A DNA stretch of 64,000 nt from NCBI RefSeq assembly GCF_964340395.1, contig NC_135563.1, positions 13,448,151 through 13,512,150 of the forward strand, written 5' to 3'. The notes under the pieces are model-generated. The model had not been told where the DNA came from, did not search any database, and saw only the letters and a program-made list of their open reading frames with translations. Position numbers and translations under genes: made by a program. Of the stretch, positions 22,736 through 32,810 are shown piece by piece; the stretch's first letter is position 1; each line of letters opens with the position of its first letter. The stretch comes from Glandiceps talaboti. Taxonomy: Eukaryota; Hemichordata; Enteropneusta; Spengelidae.

Positions 22736-23462
22736 TAAATTTAGATCTAGTATCTTTAAACGTATTGCATTACTCAGATGTATAAAATGTTATTTACCAG
22801 TCAGCACTAGACGAATATATTACCTACTTACTTCCTTGTTTGGACTATTGTTGTAGTGCATGGGGAACAAGTGCAAATTTAAGCAAGTTATATAAATTAC
22901 AGAAACCCGCTGTGTGTGTTATGATGGACTTCAGTTACAACTATCCTACAAAGGAACTTTTTAAATCTTTGCATATTATGCCTTTGCCTGATAGAATTAC
23001 ATACAAAAATATGTGTTTAGTGTTTAAATCCTTGAAATGTATGGTACCATCGTATACGACGGAAATGTTTCAATTTGTCAATCAGTGTCATAACCGTACG
23101 ACAAGAGCTAGCTCTCAAAATAAGTTAGATGTCACTAGAGCCAAACTTAAAGTTTTAAAAAAGTCATGGTCAATACAAGGTGCTATTGGGTGGAATAAGC
23201 TGAAAGCAGAAGTAAAAATCTTCAGAGACACTTGCCTCTTTTAAAAGCAGTTATGTAAAACATTATTGGGAAGAATTTTAACGTGTATCTTTGTTGTTTT
23301 GAATGTTGTTTTACGTCCTTTTAAATTGTTTGTATGTGATTGTTGTATTTTACATTTTTGTTAAATTTTTGAGGGCCCTGGGGGAGATAAACTCCTTTTA
23401 GAGTTTACCAGGCTACCCTCGTTAAACAAGGCCAAATATTAAATAAAAAATAAATTTAAATA
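22735..23462 (+). mobile_element. LINE reverse-transcriptase C-terminal fragment with 3' UTR
   Basis: The plus-strand frame (22,840-23,244) reads LDYCCSAWGTSANLSKLYKL (TTG-initiated), then ...ELFKSLHIMPLPDRI.YKNMCLVFKSL...PSYTTEMF...RTTRASS. This is the characteristic C-terminal portion of CR1/L2/Crack-type LINE proteins. The preceding stretch (FKRIALLRCIKCYLP) is in another frame, so there is a frameshift near 22,830. A 3' UTR follows with GGGCCCTGGGGGAGATAAAC, and a terminal (AAAT)n-like tail at 23,438-23,462. Non-functional remnant. Confidence 0.85.
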
Positions 23463-23780
23463 CAGGACAAACTGGACAGAAATGAAACTCATCTTCGACA
23501 AGATTAAGATCACATTCAGAACTTGGAAAGGACGAAAAATACATACTGTATTTACAAAACAAATACAAAAAAAACAAAGATAAAATTACTTAAAGTTCCA
23601 TAATTCACAAATCAGCTATTCATTTAGGACATTTTTTCTAAAATTAGTGAAAGTGGAAAATATGTCAGCATTTTGCAAGGTATTGATAAAACAACATTTT
23701 TTCTAAAATTACTGAAAGTGGAAAATACGTCAGCATTTTGCAAGGTATTGATAAAACTGAAGGTTCGAGGTTAAAAAACG
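23463..23780 (-). mobile_element. LINE-derived repeat with 62-bp internal tandem duplication
   Basis: 23,515-23,620 is a second copy of the 3'-UTR segment at 22,285-22,390. On the minus strand, 23,463-23,520 reads LNLVEDEFHFCPVCP, which resembles the 'EDE.HFL..C' signature near the C-terminus of many LINE proteins. At about 23,628-23,756 a ~62-bp unit (CATTTTTTCTAAAATTA.TGA...GGTATTGATAAAAC) occurs twice in tandem. Confidence 0.5.
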
Positions 23781-24023
23781 AATTTTTCCTTTGCGTAAAA
23801 GTAAAACAAGCCACTTTATGTGTAGTGTAGTGGGGATGGAGATCCCTGGAGGGAACATGAAACAGAACATTGGCACCGGGATAGATTGAGTTAAAAGAGC
23901 CATTTAAACTGCATCCAGGAATTTCCTACGAGATTGAAGGCTTTGAATATTATAAATACTGACAAAGATTACTGTAATCGAGGTTTTCTTTTTTACCATG
24001 GGATGATTTTGAAAGGTCTTGTT

Positions 24024-24044
24024 GGGGGGGGGGGGGGGGGGGGA
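24024..24044. repeat. Poly-G run
   Basis: About 18 consecutive G, potentially prone to quadruplex formation and to sequencing error. Confidence 0.9.
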
Positions 24045-24304
24045 TTGGGGTTGTCAATCTTTTTATGCACTGAACTTCTGATAAATACCCCCCTGTAATT
24101 TGTGTCCAGTTCCTAATATCGGTTACTACTTGATGGGTAAATCTGTATGTTGAAAACATTGACGATTTTCATGAAATTTACATGCATACAGTAACCTTCG
24201 TATTGCCTTTATATTGTATTTTAATTCTCTTTGTTGACATTTTAACAATACTTTGCACTGTACCCCTCGGGTAAAACAAACTTGACTTCTGTTTGCTTCA
24301 GATT

Positions 24305-24629
24305 ATGACATCAGACTTCAGTATGCAGTACGAATCCATTCCTGGGAATGTTGACGAAGTGGAGACCAAATCTTTGACAAAATCCACATGGCCGTTGACT
24401 GTACGAGTAAGCCTGGGCTTTCTAGGGTATCTAACAGATTCAAGCTACCATCGCAAATGTATATACCATGCAGAAAACAGTAACATAGGTGATGTATGGG
24501 ATCCAGAAATACAGGACTCACTTCCTACAAATGTAACTGATGGCACAGCTTTGAGCGACGGCTATTGTTCTATTCAGTATACTTCGTGTGATGTGTGTGA
24601 AAGTCTGGCGCCACTGGCACAGAGTAGAG
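24305..24629 (+). CDS. Seven-helix protein gene, exon with start codon
   Basis: Preceded by acceptor TGACTTCTGTTTGCTTCAG ending at 24,301. Frame open from there; first ATG at 24,305 (MTSDFSMQYESIPGN...). Ends ...LAPLAQSR at donor AGAG|GTAACT. Three Cys-containing motifs occur in the last 20 residues (SCDVCESL). Confidence 0.68.
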
Positions 24630-26581
24630 GTAACTATTATGTCACATACAAGTATGCAACATCTGGTGAGCCATGTATGAGGGGGGGGGGGGGGGGGGAG
24701 GGAAATTGGAATCCACTAACATTGTTTGTAAATTCCATATAATTTGTATATCAATGTACCTGATAAAAAGCAAAATATGTGCAGTTTGTTTTTTTAAATG
24801 TAATGAAAGCTTTCACACTACAGCCTTGAAATTCCTTTCGGATTCATTCACATAAAGTGATCAGAGCAAAGGGGACTCAGGCTCAGTTAGTTTTGTTTAC
24901 GAAAACAAACCAATAAATAAATAAATACTGACAAACATCAACAATAATCACTAATCAGTATCAACAATGTTTCATAGTATCAAGAATATTAGTATATGTT
25001 TTCCTATATGTGAAGTAGTCACAATTGCACATACGTTGTGATTACTCTATTCTTGTTTGTCAGTATCCATTTATTTGTTTGTTTGTTTGTTTGTTTTTGT
25101 AAACAAAACTAACTGAGCCTGAGCCCCCTGTACTGTTTCAAAGCCCCATTTCACGTTTCTTATCAGTCGCGTGAGAGACAGTTCTAACCACTTTTTATGT
25201 GAATGAATCGTGGTGGTGGTGGTGGTGGTGGTGGTGGTGGTGAATACAATGACAATGGATGACGACTTTTATGATGGTGGTGGTGGTGGTGGTGAAGAGG
25301 ATGACAATGGACGAGGACTTTGATGGTGGTGGTGGTGGTGGTGGTGGTGGTGGTGATGCATATTTGTATATCAAAAGAAAATTCATTGCTCCAGGAGTTA
25401 CTCATCATATTGTGCTAGTTATTCTAATCAGGAGGATGTACATATGTGAAGAAGGGAGGGGGCAAGACAGTCATTCCTGATTTGCCATCAAGTTTATCCT
25501 TTTCTGTGTTTTTTCCACAGACATCGGAAAAATAAAATCGTCAACTCGTCAGAAGACGTTCACTCTGCTGTGGTTGTGTTTTCTATCATTGATGTTTTCA
25601 ACCACCATGATTCACAAGATATCTCAGCGATGGGGGAATGAGCATTTTATTCTATACACACTCTCGTACACATCATTTATGGGCCCAGTCGTGGCAATCG
25701 TTCTAAATCGCTTGGTGGCATACTTCATCAATTTGAAACCTTGTCCACCCATGGGCAACCGGGCAATATATGCATTAACCACAAGTCATGTAATGGGACT
25801 GTTAAAACGAGTTGATATGAGTACTTTTTCTGTTGCAGGATACTTGTTTTATTCATATGTTATTATTTGCTTTTTCCTGCTGACTGCATTTGATTTTTAT
25901 TACGTTTTCACGGCTTGCCCCCATATCGACTACTGGGGTCTTTTCTACTTCCTCAGCGAAACAACAGCACACTTTACTTTTTCTTCATTTTGGTTGGTAA
26001 TTTTATACCTTCGTCGTGGGCTTCAAGCTGACTTCAGAAAGTTAGCTCTCTTCCTGAAGAAACATCAGAAAGAAAACACAACATGCAGAGAAAGAATAAT
26101 GGAAAGTTTTCTGGAGTTCAGTCGTGTTGACAGCTTGATGTCAGGATGGATACTTTTCCAAATCGGTGTGAATGCCTTTAAATGTTCCTGTCATATATAC
26201 TGGAATTACAATGTGTATGCCAACAACTCGCATGTCGTCACAGCGTCGCTGATAAATGCTTTGATTTCCGTTGAAATCTGCACGTATTTCATCATCCCTA
26301 TCTTCGCTGTCGGTTGGTTCAACATCCAGTATACGTGGAAAGACTTTCTCGCGTACGTCGAATTCAAACAAAACGAGGATGGCTATTGGCCTTGTTTTAA
26401 AATGATCAAACACCTCAAGCCAATCGAAAGCAATGTTACAAGCACGATCGTGTTTTCAGCTCTAAGTGTCTTCCTGTCGCTGCAGCTGACCAATCAGTTT
26501 GCAGAATACTGGTATGAGGATTCTATATGTCATACAATACATGACGTCTATAACATTACGTCTAAAACTTCATTTGAATAG
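24305..26581 (+). CDS. Seven-helix membrane protein, possible gustatory-receptor-like family (two exons, ~461 aa)
   Basis: Coding exons 24,305-24,629 and 25,521-26,581 (phase-1 junction AGAG|GTAACT...TTTTCCACAG|AC), stop TAG. Predicted product is 461 aa: a ~118-residue hydrophilic N-terminus, then hydrophobic segments at about 121-140, 152-178, 211-239, 246-272, 318-336, 347-373 and 415-435. The longest loop (about 273-316, LRRGLQADFRKLALFLKKHQ...) is basic, so it is probably cytosolic and puts the N-terminus inside. An intracellular N-terminus, seven helices, a basic loop before helix 5, a W...G-LGYL-like stretch before helix 1 and a terminal helix ending LTNQF are all compatible with the insect-type gustatory-receptor-like superfamily known from several marine invertebrates. 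Sequence identity to any named protein was not recognised, so this is a hypothesis. Start choice: a 3' splice site (TTTGCTTCAG) lies 3 bases before the ATG, so an upstream exon, coding or UTR, probably exists. Confidence 0.75.
24678..24700. repeat. Poly-G run in intron
   Basis: About 18 G followed by GAGGG, 50 bp after the donor of the first exon of the membrane-protein gene. It may form a G-quadruplex close to the 5' splice site. Confidence 0.9.
24868..25135. mobile_element. MITE with ~58-bp inverted ends in the membrane-protein intron
   Basis: The left end GGGGACTCAGGCTCAGTTAG and the following TTTTGTTTAC.AAAACAAAC...AATACTGACAAAC are matched in inverted orientation by GTTTGTCAGTATCC...TTTTTGTAAACAAAACTAAC...CTGAGCCTGAGCCCCC. 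The right arm carries extra GTTT units. No clear target duplication was identified. Confidence 0.75.
25208..25357. repeat. (GGT)n minisatellite
   Basis: Three (GGT)n tracts (about 25,210-25,241, 25,277-25,295 and 25,325-25,356) are separated by related spacers, each containing GATGACAATGGA or ACAATGACAATGGA. The array is therefore a higher-order repeat with expanded triplets. Open frames across it are artefacts. Confidence 0.88.
25521..26581 (+). CDS. Seven-helix protein gene, terminal exon
   Basis: Acceptor TGTGTTTTTTCCACAG ending at 25,520. Continuous frame of 353 codons to TAG at 26,579-26,581. Contains all seven predicted membrane segments. The stop is followed directly by a second TAG and then by a minisatellite derived from this exon end. 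Confidence 0.85.
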
Positions 26582-27165
26582 TAGAACTGTAGTTTTTGTC
26601 ACATAGTTAATGATGTCTATAACATTATGTCTATAACTTTATTTGAATAGTAGAACTGTAGTTTCTGTCACTTAGTTAATGATGTCTATAACATTATGTC
26701 TAAAACTTTTGAATAGTAGAACTGCAGTTTTTGTCATATAGTTAATGATGTCTATAACATTGTCTATAACTTCATTTGAATAGTAGAACTGTAGTTTTTG
26801 TCACATAGTTAATGTCTATAACATTATGTCTATAACTTCATTTGAATAGTAGAACTAGTTTTTGTCACATAGTTAATGATGTCTATAACATTGTCTATAA
26901 CTTCATTTGAATAGTAGAACTGTAGTTTTTGTCACATAGTTAATGTCTATAACATTATGTCTATAACTTCATTTGAATAGTAGAACTGTAGCTTTTGTCA
27001 CATAGTTAATCATGTCTATAACATTACATCTACAACTTCATTTGAATAGTAGAACTGTAGTTTCTGTCACATAGTTAATGATGTCTATAACTTCATTTGA
27101 ATAGTAGAACTGCAGTTTTTGTCATAATTATAGTTAATGATGTCTATAACATTATGTCCGTAACT
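26545..27165. repeat. ~58-70-bp minisatellite seeded by the 3' end of the membrane-protein CDS
   Basis: About nine copies of GTCTATAACATTATGTCTATAA, then CTTCATTTGAATAGTAGAACTG and TAGTTTTTGTCACATAGTTAAT, with small indels. The first unit begins inside the coding exon and includes the native stop codon; later units lie in the presumed 3' UTR. Confidence 0.93.
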
Positions 27166-27920
27166 TTAAACTGACTGGGGGGGGGGGGGGGTTTGGTGGG
27201 AACCATTTTGAAAAACACTACTTGAAAGGGGGTGAGGTGCATCATATTGGGAAACAGTACTTGAAGTGACACGAGTGAGGTCACTTTGGAAAACAACAGG
27301 ATTATATACAATAGTAGTTCTTTTGGTGCCATGAAATGACTCCCGAACAACTGTAATTTCTCAAAATTTTCTACCACTGGAGGGGGATACCCCATACCTT
27401 CCCCATCCATATTTTCATATGTGCATGCACAAATGTGCACTATTTCTAAATTAAGATGGTCAATAACACCTGATGTATTTGGGTTTTTTTCTTGTGATCA
27501 ATTTTACATCGTAAAGCTTACCAAGTTTTGCTTTCAAAGCTTACACTTTAGTGAAAATAGTACAAAACAATAATTGCTATACAACATTTAAATGTTGTAT
27601 TTTTCATCAGCGATATAGCGATATATCAAAAAAGTGTACGAAAATACAAACCCAAAATATATTAAAAAGTGTTGACAACCATTTAGTATTTAGTGTATAG
27701 TATTCAAAAATGGCTAGTTGTATATTAGGTTAAGGTTAGGATTAGACCTAACTTTCACTTTCACTGAATTACAGCCGATTTGACAACAACGATAATGTTT
27801 ACATAGAGGTTGATAGATTAGTAGCCTTGGTTTCAAAGTTAGTCTCCAAGTTTACTTCACTTGTCGAAGTGTACAGTATTATGGTACTTGAACATTTTAC
27901 GATTTTATCACACAGTTGGA
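27166..27920. other. Intergenic, low information
   Basis: Contains a G-run at 27,178-27,191 and a perfect 22-bp palindrome (ATACAACATTT/AAATGTTGTAT) at 27,579-27,600. No gene is recognised. Confidence 0.5.
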
Positions 27921-28292
27921 CTGATGGAGTCATGATGGGTGAATGGTTAGCGTGACGGGCTTGGAATCTACAGGTTGCAGGTTCGAGCCCTGTCGCTGCC
28001 TGCTGTTTGTTTCTGAGTGGCTAAAGTCCTTGGGCAAGATTTGAACCACGACTGTGCTTCAGTCAACCCAGCTGTATAATTGGGGACCTGGTAGGATGTA
28101 GGTTGCAATGTGAAGGCTTTAATCCTATGCGCTGAAATGGCTGCAATGGATTGTATGCTCCCCGGGGAGTTGAGGAAGACTAAAGGGCCGTTGTGCCGTT
28201 CTGATCCGAGCCAGGGGTAATAAATTGTAAAGCGCTTTGAGCACGGTGTGGGAAAGCGCTATATAAGAACCCAACATTATTATTATTATTAT
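27921..28292 (+). mobile_element. tRNA-derived SINE copy 1
   Basis: tRNA-like head with A-box-like GGTGAATGGTTAGCGTGA and B-box GGTTCGAGCCC, about 45 bp apart. A long body (CCCAGCTGTATAATTGGGGACC...) leads to a conserved 3' domain AATTGTAAAGCGCTTTGAGC...GGGAAAGCGCTATATAAG and an (ATT)n tail. The 3' domain resembles the deeply conserved SINE domains found in many marine animals (Nin/core-type); exact family is not asserted. The tRNA-like head is not a functional tRNA gene. Confidence 0.88.
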
Positions 28293-30053
28293 GTAAGCAG
28301 TCAATGGATTTGCCAGAATGAATAGACAACTTTATACAACTTCAAGGAGTTGTCTGCTTTTCCTTGACTAAGTTTTGCTATCTTTTCAGAGATATATGCT
28401 CATCAATTTTGTGTTTGAATGCGTCCATGTAAATACCTGCAAATTATTAGTTATAAAAAAATGCATGTTTAAAGTAGAATTACTTACTATTGTAGGTAGA
28501 ACTAGAAGCTATATCATTCAAAAACACATGCGACTAGTATTTCTAGACAAGGCAACTACTTTGTGTGTGCACCCTGGTGTTTACTGCTGATAGTATTTCT
28601 AAGTTTTAATGCAACTTTAACAATGTGTGTCAATGTTGTAGCAAATGTTGAGACAAAGTTGGAAACCAAAACTACTAATCTATCAACATATATGTACACA
28701 TTATCGTTCTTTAACTTGTCCAACAGGGTTAATTGGTCAGATAACACCAGTTATTTGAGCAGGCCATTCATGTTTCATGTAGATAAACATATTTTTTGTA
28801 GCTGTATACATGATTAAAATCAAATTGATTTTGGGGTCAGCGCCCTCAACGGCGATGATAATATCAACACGTTCTGTCCTGTTTAGGCCTTAAAGAATTG
28901 TGTGGTTCCAATTATGCTCAATTTTAGAATAGGTGGGGTAGGTAGAATTTTTATTTTATTATATATTTTTGTTCATGTAGTTATGTTTTCCGTTGTTTTC
29001 CATTGTTTTCCATATGGTCTGTTATTTGTTTCTTCCCATCAGATGTACAGCCATTACAGATTGGAAGAATAGTTTTATATTGTCTTTTTATGTTGATATC
29101 AGTTTCCACATCCACTATTTCTCGCAAAACTTTTCGCACCAATTTTTGCAATTTTATTGTTTTTTTCTGAAATATGTAAAACAGGTTTAGGTTTGCAGTG
29201 AAAAACTAGGGTGTGTCAGCTAACTGGAACCAAACAATTTGTTTAGGCCTTATGGATTGTATTGACTACTAATTGACATGTAGAATGTCTAATTATTGGT
29301 ATTTTAATAATTTTCAGTGAATACATTGTGGTCTACGTGCTCACTTCAGTTACGCTAAAAAAAAAAAAAAAACAGCCAAAATTAATAGATTCAAATTTCA
29401 CTTGCACCAGAAGTAGTGTTTTATTGATAAATATTAAACAGAAATAATGAATGTATAGCATATTTTGTGTACAAATACTACATGCAGGAATGACATGGCA
29501 GAAGAAAAAAAATATAAGGATAACCTGTTCCCTAATGGTACATTTTGAGACTGAAAATATTATATTTACATATTAAACTAGATAAAGACTAGTATTTCTA
29601 TGGGGTAATGAGAGTGTCTGATGTATTCTAGGGGGTCCAAAAACTAAAACAGTTTTATGTTCCTTGAAAAGACTCAAAATTGATGATAGTGGTAAACATT
29701 ATTTTTTTGTAAATTTAATGACTGTGTTGTTTTCATCATTGCATTTTGAATGTCCCAAATTTTTCTCTAGATAATATTTTTAGATTTTGGAACACTTTTC
29801 ATGACGTATGGTAAAAAGGTATAGACATTCACAGAATTCTTTGTAGTAAGCAGTTAGTAGGTACTTTTTATGTCAAATGTCTCGTAGACTACACTGTGTT
29901 TGGTGAGATCTGAAGTATCTACATTTTATATTTTATGCATGTTATTTCTTTCAGCAAAGTCTAAAAACTGGCAAAGTACATCATTGTGAATGTTTTTGGA
30001 TAAGAATCCCTAATTACACAGTCTCTCTCAATTCACACTTTAATGTTTTACAG
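28293..30053. other. Intergenic, no gene assigned
   Basis: AT-rich. 28,915-28,970 (AATAGGTGGGGTAGGTAGAA then TTTTTATTTTATT) and 29,200-29,240 resemble pieces of the repeats at 14.0 and 15.1 kb. There is an A-run at 29,358-29,373. Short frames here lack splice-compatible or family features. Confidence 0.4.
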
Positions 30054-30163
30054 TCCTCCTAATCACAAAAGATGTCGGAATCTCTGAAGCTGTCCCAACT
30101 CAGGATATAAAAATGTCTGCTCTGCAGTTAACCACAGAACTACTGCCTTTGGGTCAGAAGTAG
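30054..30163 (+). CDS. Candidate terminal exon, function unknown
   Basis: Acceptor-like TTAATGTTTTACAG ends at 30,053. An open phase reads VLLITKDVGISEAVPTQD..., then MSALQLTTELLPLGQK, and stops at TAG (30,161-30,163). AATAAA follows 7 bp later at 30,171. The composition is protein-like and the acceptor/stop/poly-A order fits a last exon, but I found no upstream exon for it and no family match. It could be chance. Confidence 0.22.
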
Positions 30164-30188
30164 AGACCAGAATAAAGCTACCATGGTA

Positions 30189-30566
30189 ATAGTGATAGTT
30201 TGAAATATTCTGCTGTGGGTGGCACACTCACTTTAGGTAGGTCGCAGCCACTTCTGTTTTGTAATCGATTGCATTTGCGTGCTGCTGCACATGATCTAGT
30301 GAAAGTACTTATAAGTTTCTGTCTTTAAAAATATGTACCTTTGTCAATGTATTAGTTGTAATAAGTGTTTCAAAACGAAATAATGTTGATTAATATTGCG
30401 TTGACAGTCAATGATTAACTCTCAGTCTTCCAAAAGTACTTTCACTAGATCACATGCCATGGAATGCACTATCGTGGATGTGATCAATTATAACTGCAAA
30501 ACGGAAGTGACTGCGACCGACCTACCTAGAGTGAGCCAACAGCAATACATTTCAAAATAGTGTTAT
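30189..30566. mobile_element. MITE with ~125-bp inverted repeats
   Basis: The left arm 30,189-30,315 contains CTTTAGGTAGGTCGCAGCCA, CTTCTGTTTTG and ATGATCTAGTGAAAGTACTT. Its inverted copy fills 30,430-30,566 (AAGTACTTTCACTAGATCA, CAAAACGGAAGTGACTGCGA, ACCTACCTAGAGTGAG). The centre is about 110 bp. A non-autonomous DNA element by structure. Confidence 0.85.
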
Positions 30567-30711
30567 CAGTAAGATTCACACATACTGAATTATCACTTGA
30601 ATCAAAACCCTTGGCTAATTGAGAATTCACCTTTATACCGTCTAGTTGATTTGGTTAACAATTTATGGGAGGTAGGTAATATACCATTTCTACATTGACC
30701 TCTTAATTCAT

Positions 30712-30756
30712 GGGGGGGGGGTAGAGTAAGAGGGTGCTCTTTAGCCCCCCCCCCCC

Positions 30757-30786
<30 letters not shown>
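30712..30786. repeat. Poly-G, poly-C and poly-A tracts
   Basis: A 9-10 G run, then about 13 C directly joined to about 29 A (30,745-30,785). This may be an old minus- or plus-strand retroelement tail or simple homopolymer growth. Confidence 0.8.
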
Positions 30787-30789
<3 letters not shown>

Positions 30790-31571
30790 GTGATTCTGAT
30801 ATTGTATGATACCATAAAAATCCAACACAGTATTTGACTTCCATTTCTTCAAACAAACAAAAAATTGTATGTACATGTATACACTAAGGAAGAGATTCAC
30901 TCTTTAAAAGCATCAAAAAATAAAGTCTTGTAGACATCTTAATATTAAAGAAATAAATAGTACATGGAAATGAGATCTCAAGAATGTAAAGTGTCTTGCT
31001 GGGGTTATCCGTCTGTTCACTATTTGTCACCAGCACTAAGATACTAGTTTATACTCAACAAACAGGATGTGACTACAGTCGGGATATAAGAGTACAATAC
31101 TCCCATTGTCCGTCATTATTACAATAAATGCCTCCAGTTCAAATCTAAATTATTCACTGTATACTGTAGAGTTCAAAGTCAAGTACACTAATGATTCAAC
31201 CTTGCTGCATAACATGCCTGTCAAGTTGATATTATCTCATGTTTTTCTTTACATTTCAGTAATACTTTTGTCAAAAGTAGTGATTTTATGCTTTAGTTTA
31301 TCTTCTTAAAGGTAGTAGGAATACCCCTGAAATATGGGTCCAAGCATCAGCCTGAGAATCCAAAATATAGAAGAATCTCATATCTGCTGTCTCATAAACT
31401 CTTTGACTACATATCTCTAAAAATAACTTATGAATAAAAGTGAACATCATATTAAGATATTGATCCGGTATGTGGATGAAATTCTGGATTTCAGAAAGTG
31501 TTTTTGTGAACATTTGAACAGATTGGTTTCCCGTTCTACTGAATAATGACCAGAAAACCTAATCATACACA
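30787..31571. other. Intergenic, no feature recognised
   Basis: AT-rich sequence without a supported gene or repeat. Confidence 0.45.
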
Positions 31572-31580
31572 AGTCCTACA

Positions 31581-32029
31581 CAATCTGATTAAAATCTGAT
31601 GTAGTGTGCACGGCGCAATTTCGTTTTGGCTGTTACGTTTAGTGTCGCTTGTTCTTTTGTGAGCACTCATTACATATATCTGACACAATACCATAGGTTA
31701 TCCGAAGCCACAAGAGAACGCCGAGAGAATGCATAATGTGCCAAAATATACGGGTACAGTACTTCCGAGTGCTCTGTTCAAAAAGAGCTTAGACAACAAT
31801 GTTATTGTTTGGACATCCTCTCTCTTTTAATTTCGAATGTGGAGTTTTACATTGTAATATAGATTTTGGTTGGCTATTCATAAGCACGAGATTGGGTTCG
31901 AGAAAACCTATGGTATTGTGTAAAATGTATGTAACAAGCATTCACAAAAGAAAAAACGACGGTAAACGTAACAGCAAAAAAGAAATTGCATTGTGTACAC
32001 GACATCGGAGTTTAATCACTACACTAATT
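31581..32029. mobile_element. MITE with ~130-bp inverted repeats and 9-bp target duplication
   Basis: Begins CAATCTGATTAAAATCTGAT, the same terminal motif as the hairpin at 19,788. The arms 31,581-31,716 and about 31,900-32,029 pair over ATTTCGTTTTGGCTGTTACG, TTCTTTTGTGA and ACACAATACCATAGGTT. AGTCCTACA lies directly outside both ends (31,572-31,580 and 32,030-32,038). The right terminus carries about 6 extra bases. Internal sequence differs from the 19.8-kb element, so this is a different family sharing ends. Confidence 0.82.
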
Positions 32030-32038
32030 AGTCCTACA

Positions 32039-32810
32039 CTGCTAGCACACATATTATTTCATTAATGCTGTTGTAAATTATTGCAAGTCCAGTATGTCTT
32101 GGTCTTTGATATAACTAAGCATCCATGGTGCAAGGAATGGGTGGGTGTTGTCGTTACCATGGAGTGCCTTTGTAAAGGTTGGCAGGGTTTGATAGCTTTT
32201 GAGCATGCTACATGCAACCATTAAGTGCACTATAAAGAACATTGTTATTGCCAAAGGCATATAATACCGTAAAGTGACATTTGGAGTGGTGTGAGTCATG
32301 TATAATCATGAAGTGCTGTACAAGGTTGTATGAGTACAGTGTGAGGTAAGGGACGATTGCACAATGTCACACAAGCCCAACAAACGAACATTGTTCACTT
32401 TGGTCAAAATATCCTCCCCAAATTTGACATCAAACGTTATATATGATGTAAACTATGGTGAAAACTGTAGTGGTGACACCACTAAGATCGATGTAAATTT
32501 TTAATGTAAAAATATTGATTGTAAACATTAATACTACCGGAAACTCAGCACCATATATGTATCTCACATTAGAAGTAAATTGTAATCAACTTATCAACAT
32601 CTCAGTAGTAAATACAAGCTGCTATCATTGAAGGAGTGAAAGTTTTCTGTTGAAATTTAGTTAGAAGTGTGAAAATGAAGTTCAGCAATCACACTGACGC
32701 CAGACCCCCTCCCCCTAAATGAACAAAGCTCACTTGTTGAGCTGGTGTGACATTGTCCCTTCAACCATGGAATGCAACCTGAGGAGTATGACTGTGTATG
32801 GGGCCCATTC
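32039..32810. other. Downstream flank of GNE
   Basis: Holds the GNE 3' UTR (minus strand, downstream of the stop at 32,811-32,813) and intergenic sequence. A minus-strand poly-A signal is not obvious. No other feature is recognised. Confidence 0.45.

Noticed and set aside
25184-25480. Poly-Thr/Pro/His/Gly frames on both strands
   Set aside because: Translations of the (GGT)n array inside the membrane-protein gene intron.
26545-27165. Possible CRISPR-like array of regular repeats
   Set aside because: Units are directly adjacent with no unique spacers and begin inside a eukaryotic exon; it is a minisatellite. The same applies to the arrays at 39.4, 44.3 and 46.0 kb.
27725-27750. Telomere-like TTAGGTTAAGGTTAGG
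   Set aside because: Only a few imperfect TTAGG-type units, not a tandem array; chance in AT-rich DNA.
27921-28000. Functional tRNA gene
   Set aside because: A- and B-box words are present, but the cloverleaf is not closed and the sequence runs on into a SINE body with an (ATT)n tail. The same holds for 47,560-47,612 (minus).
31799-32065. 88-aa plus-strand frame
   Set aside because: Lies within the interior and right arm of the MITE at 31,581-32,029 and extends past its end; no family features.
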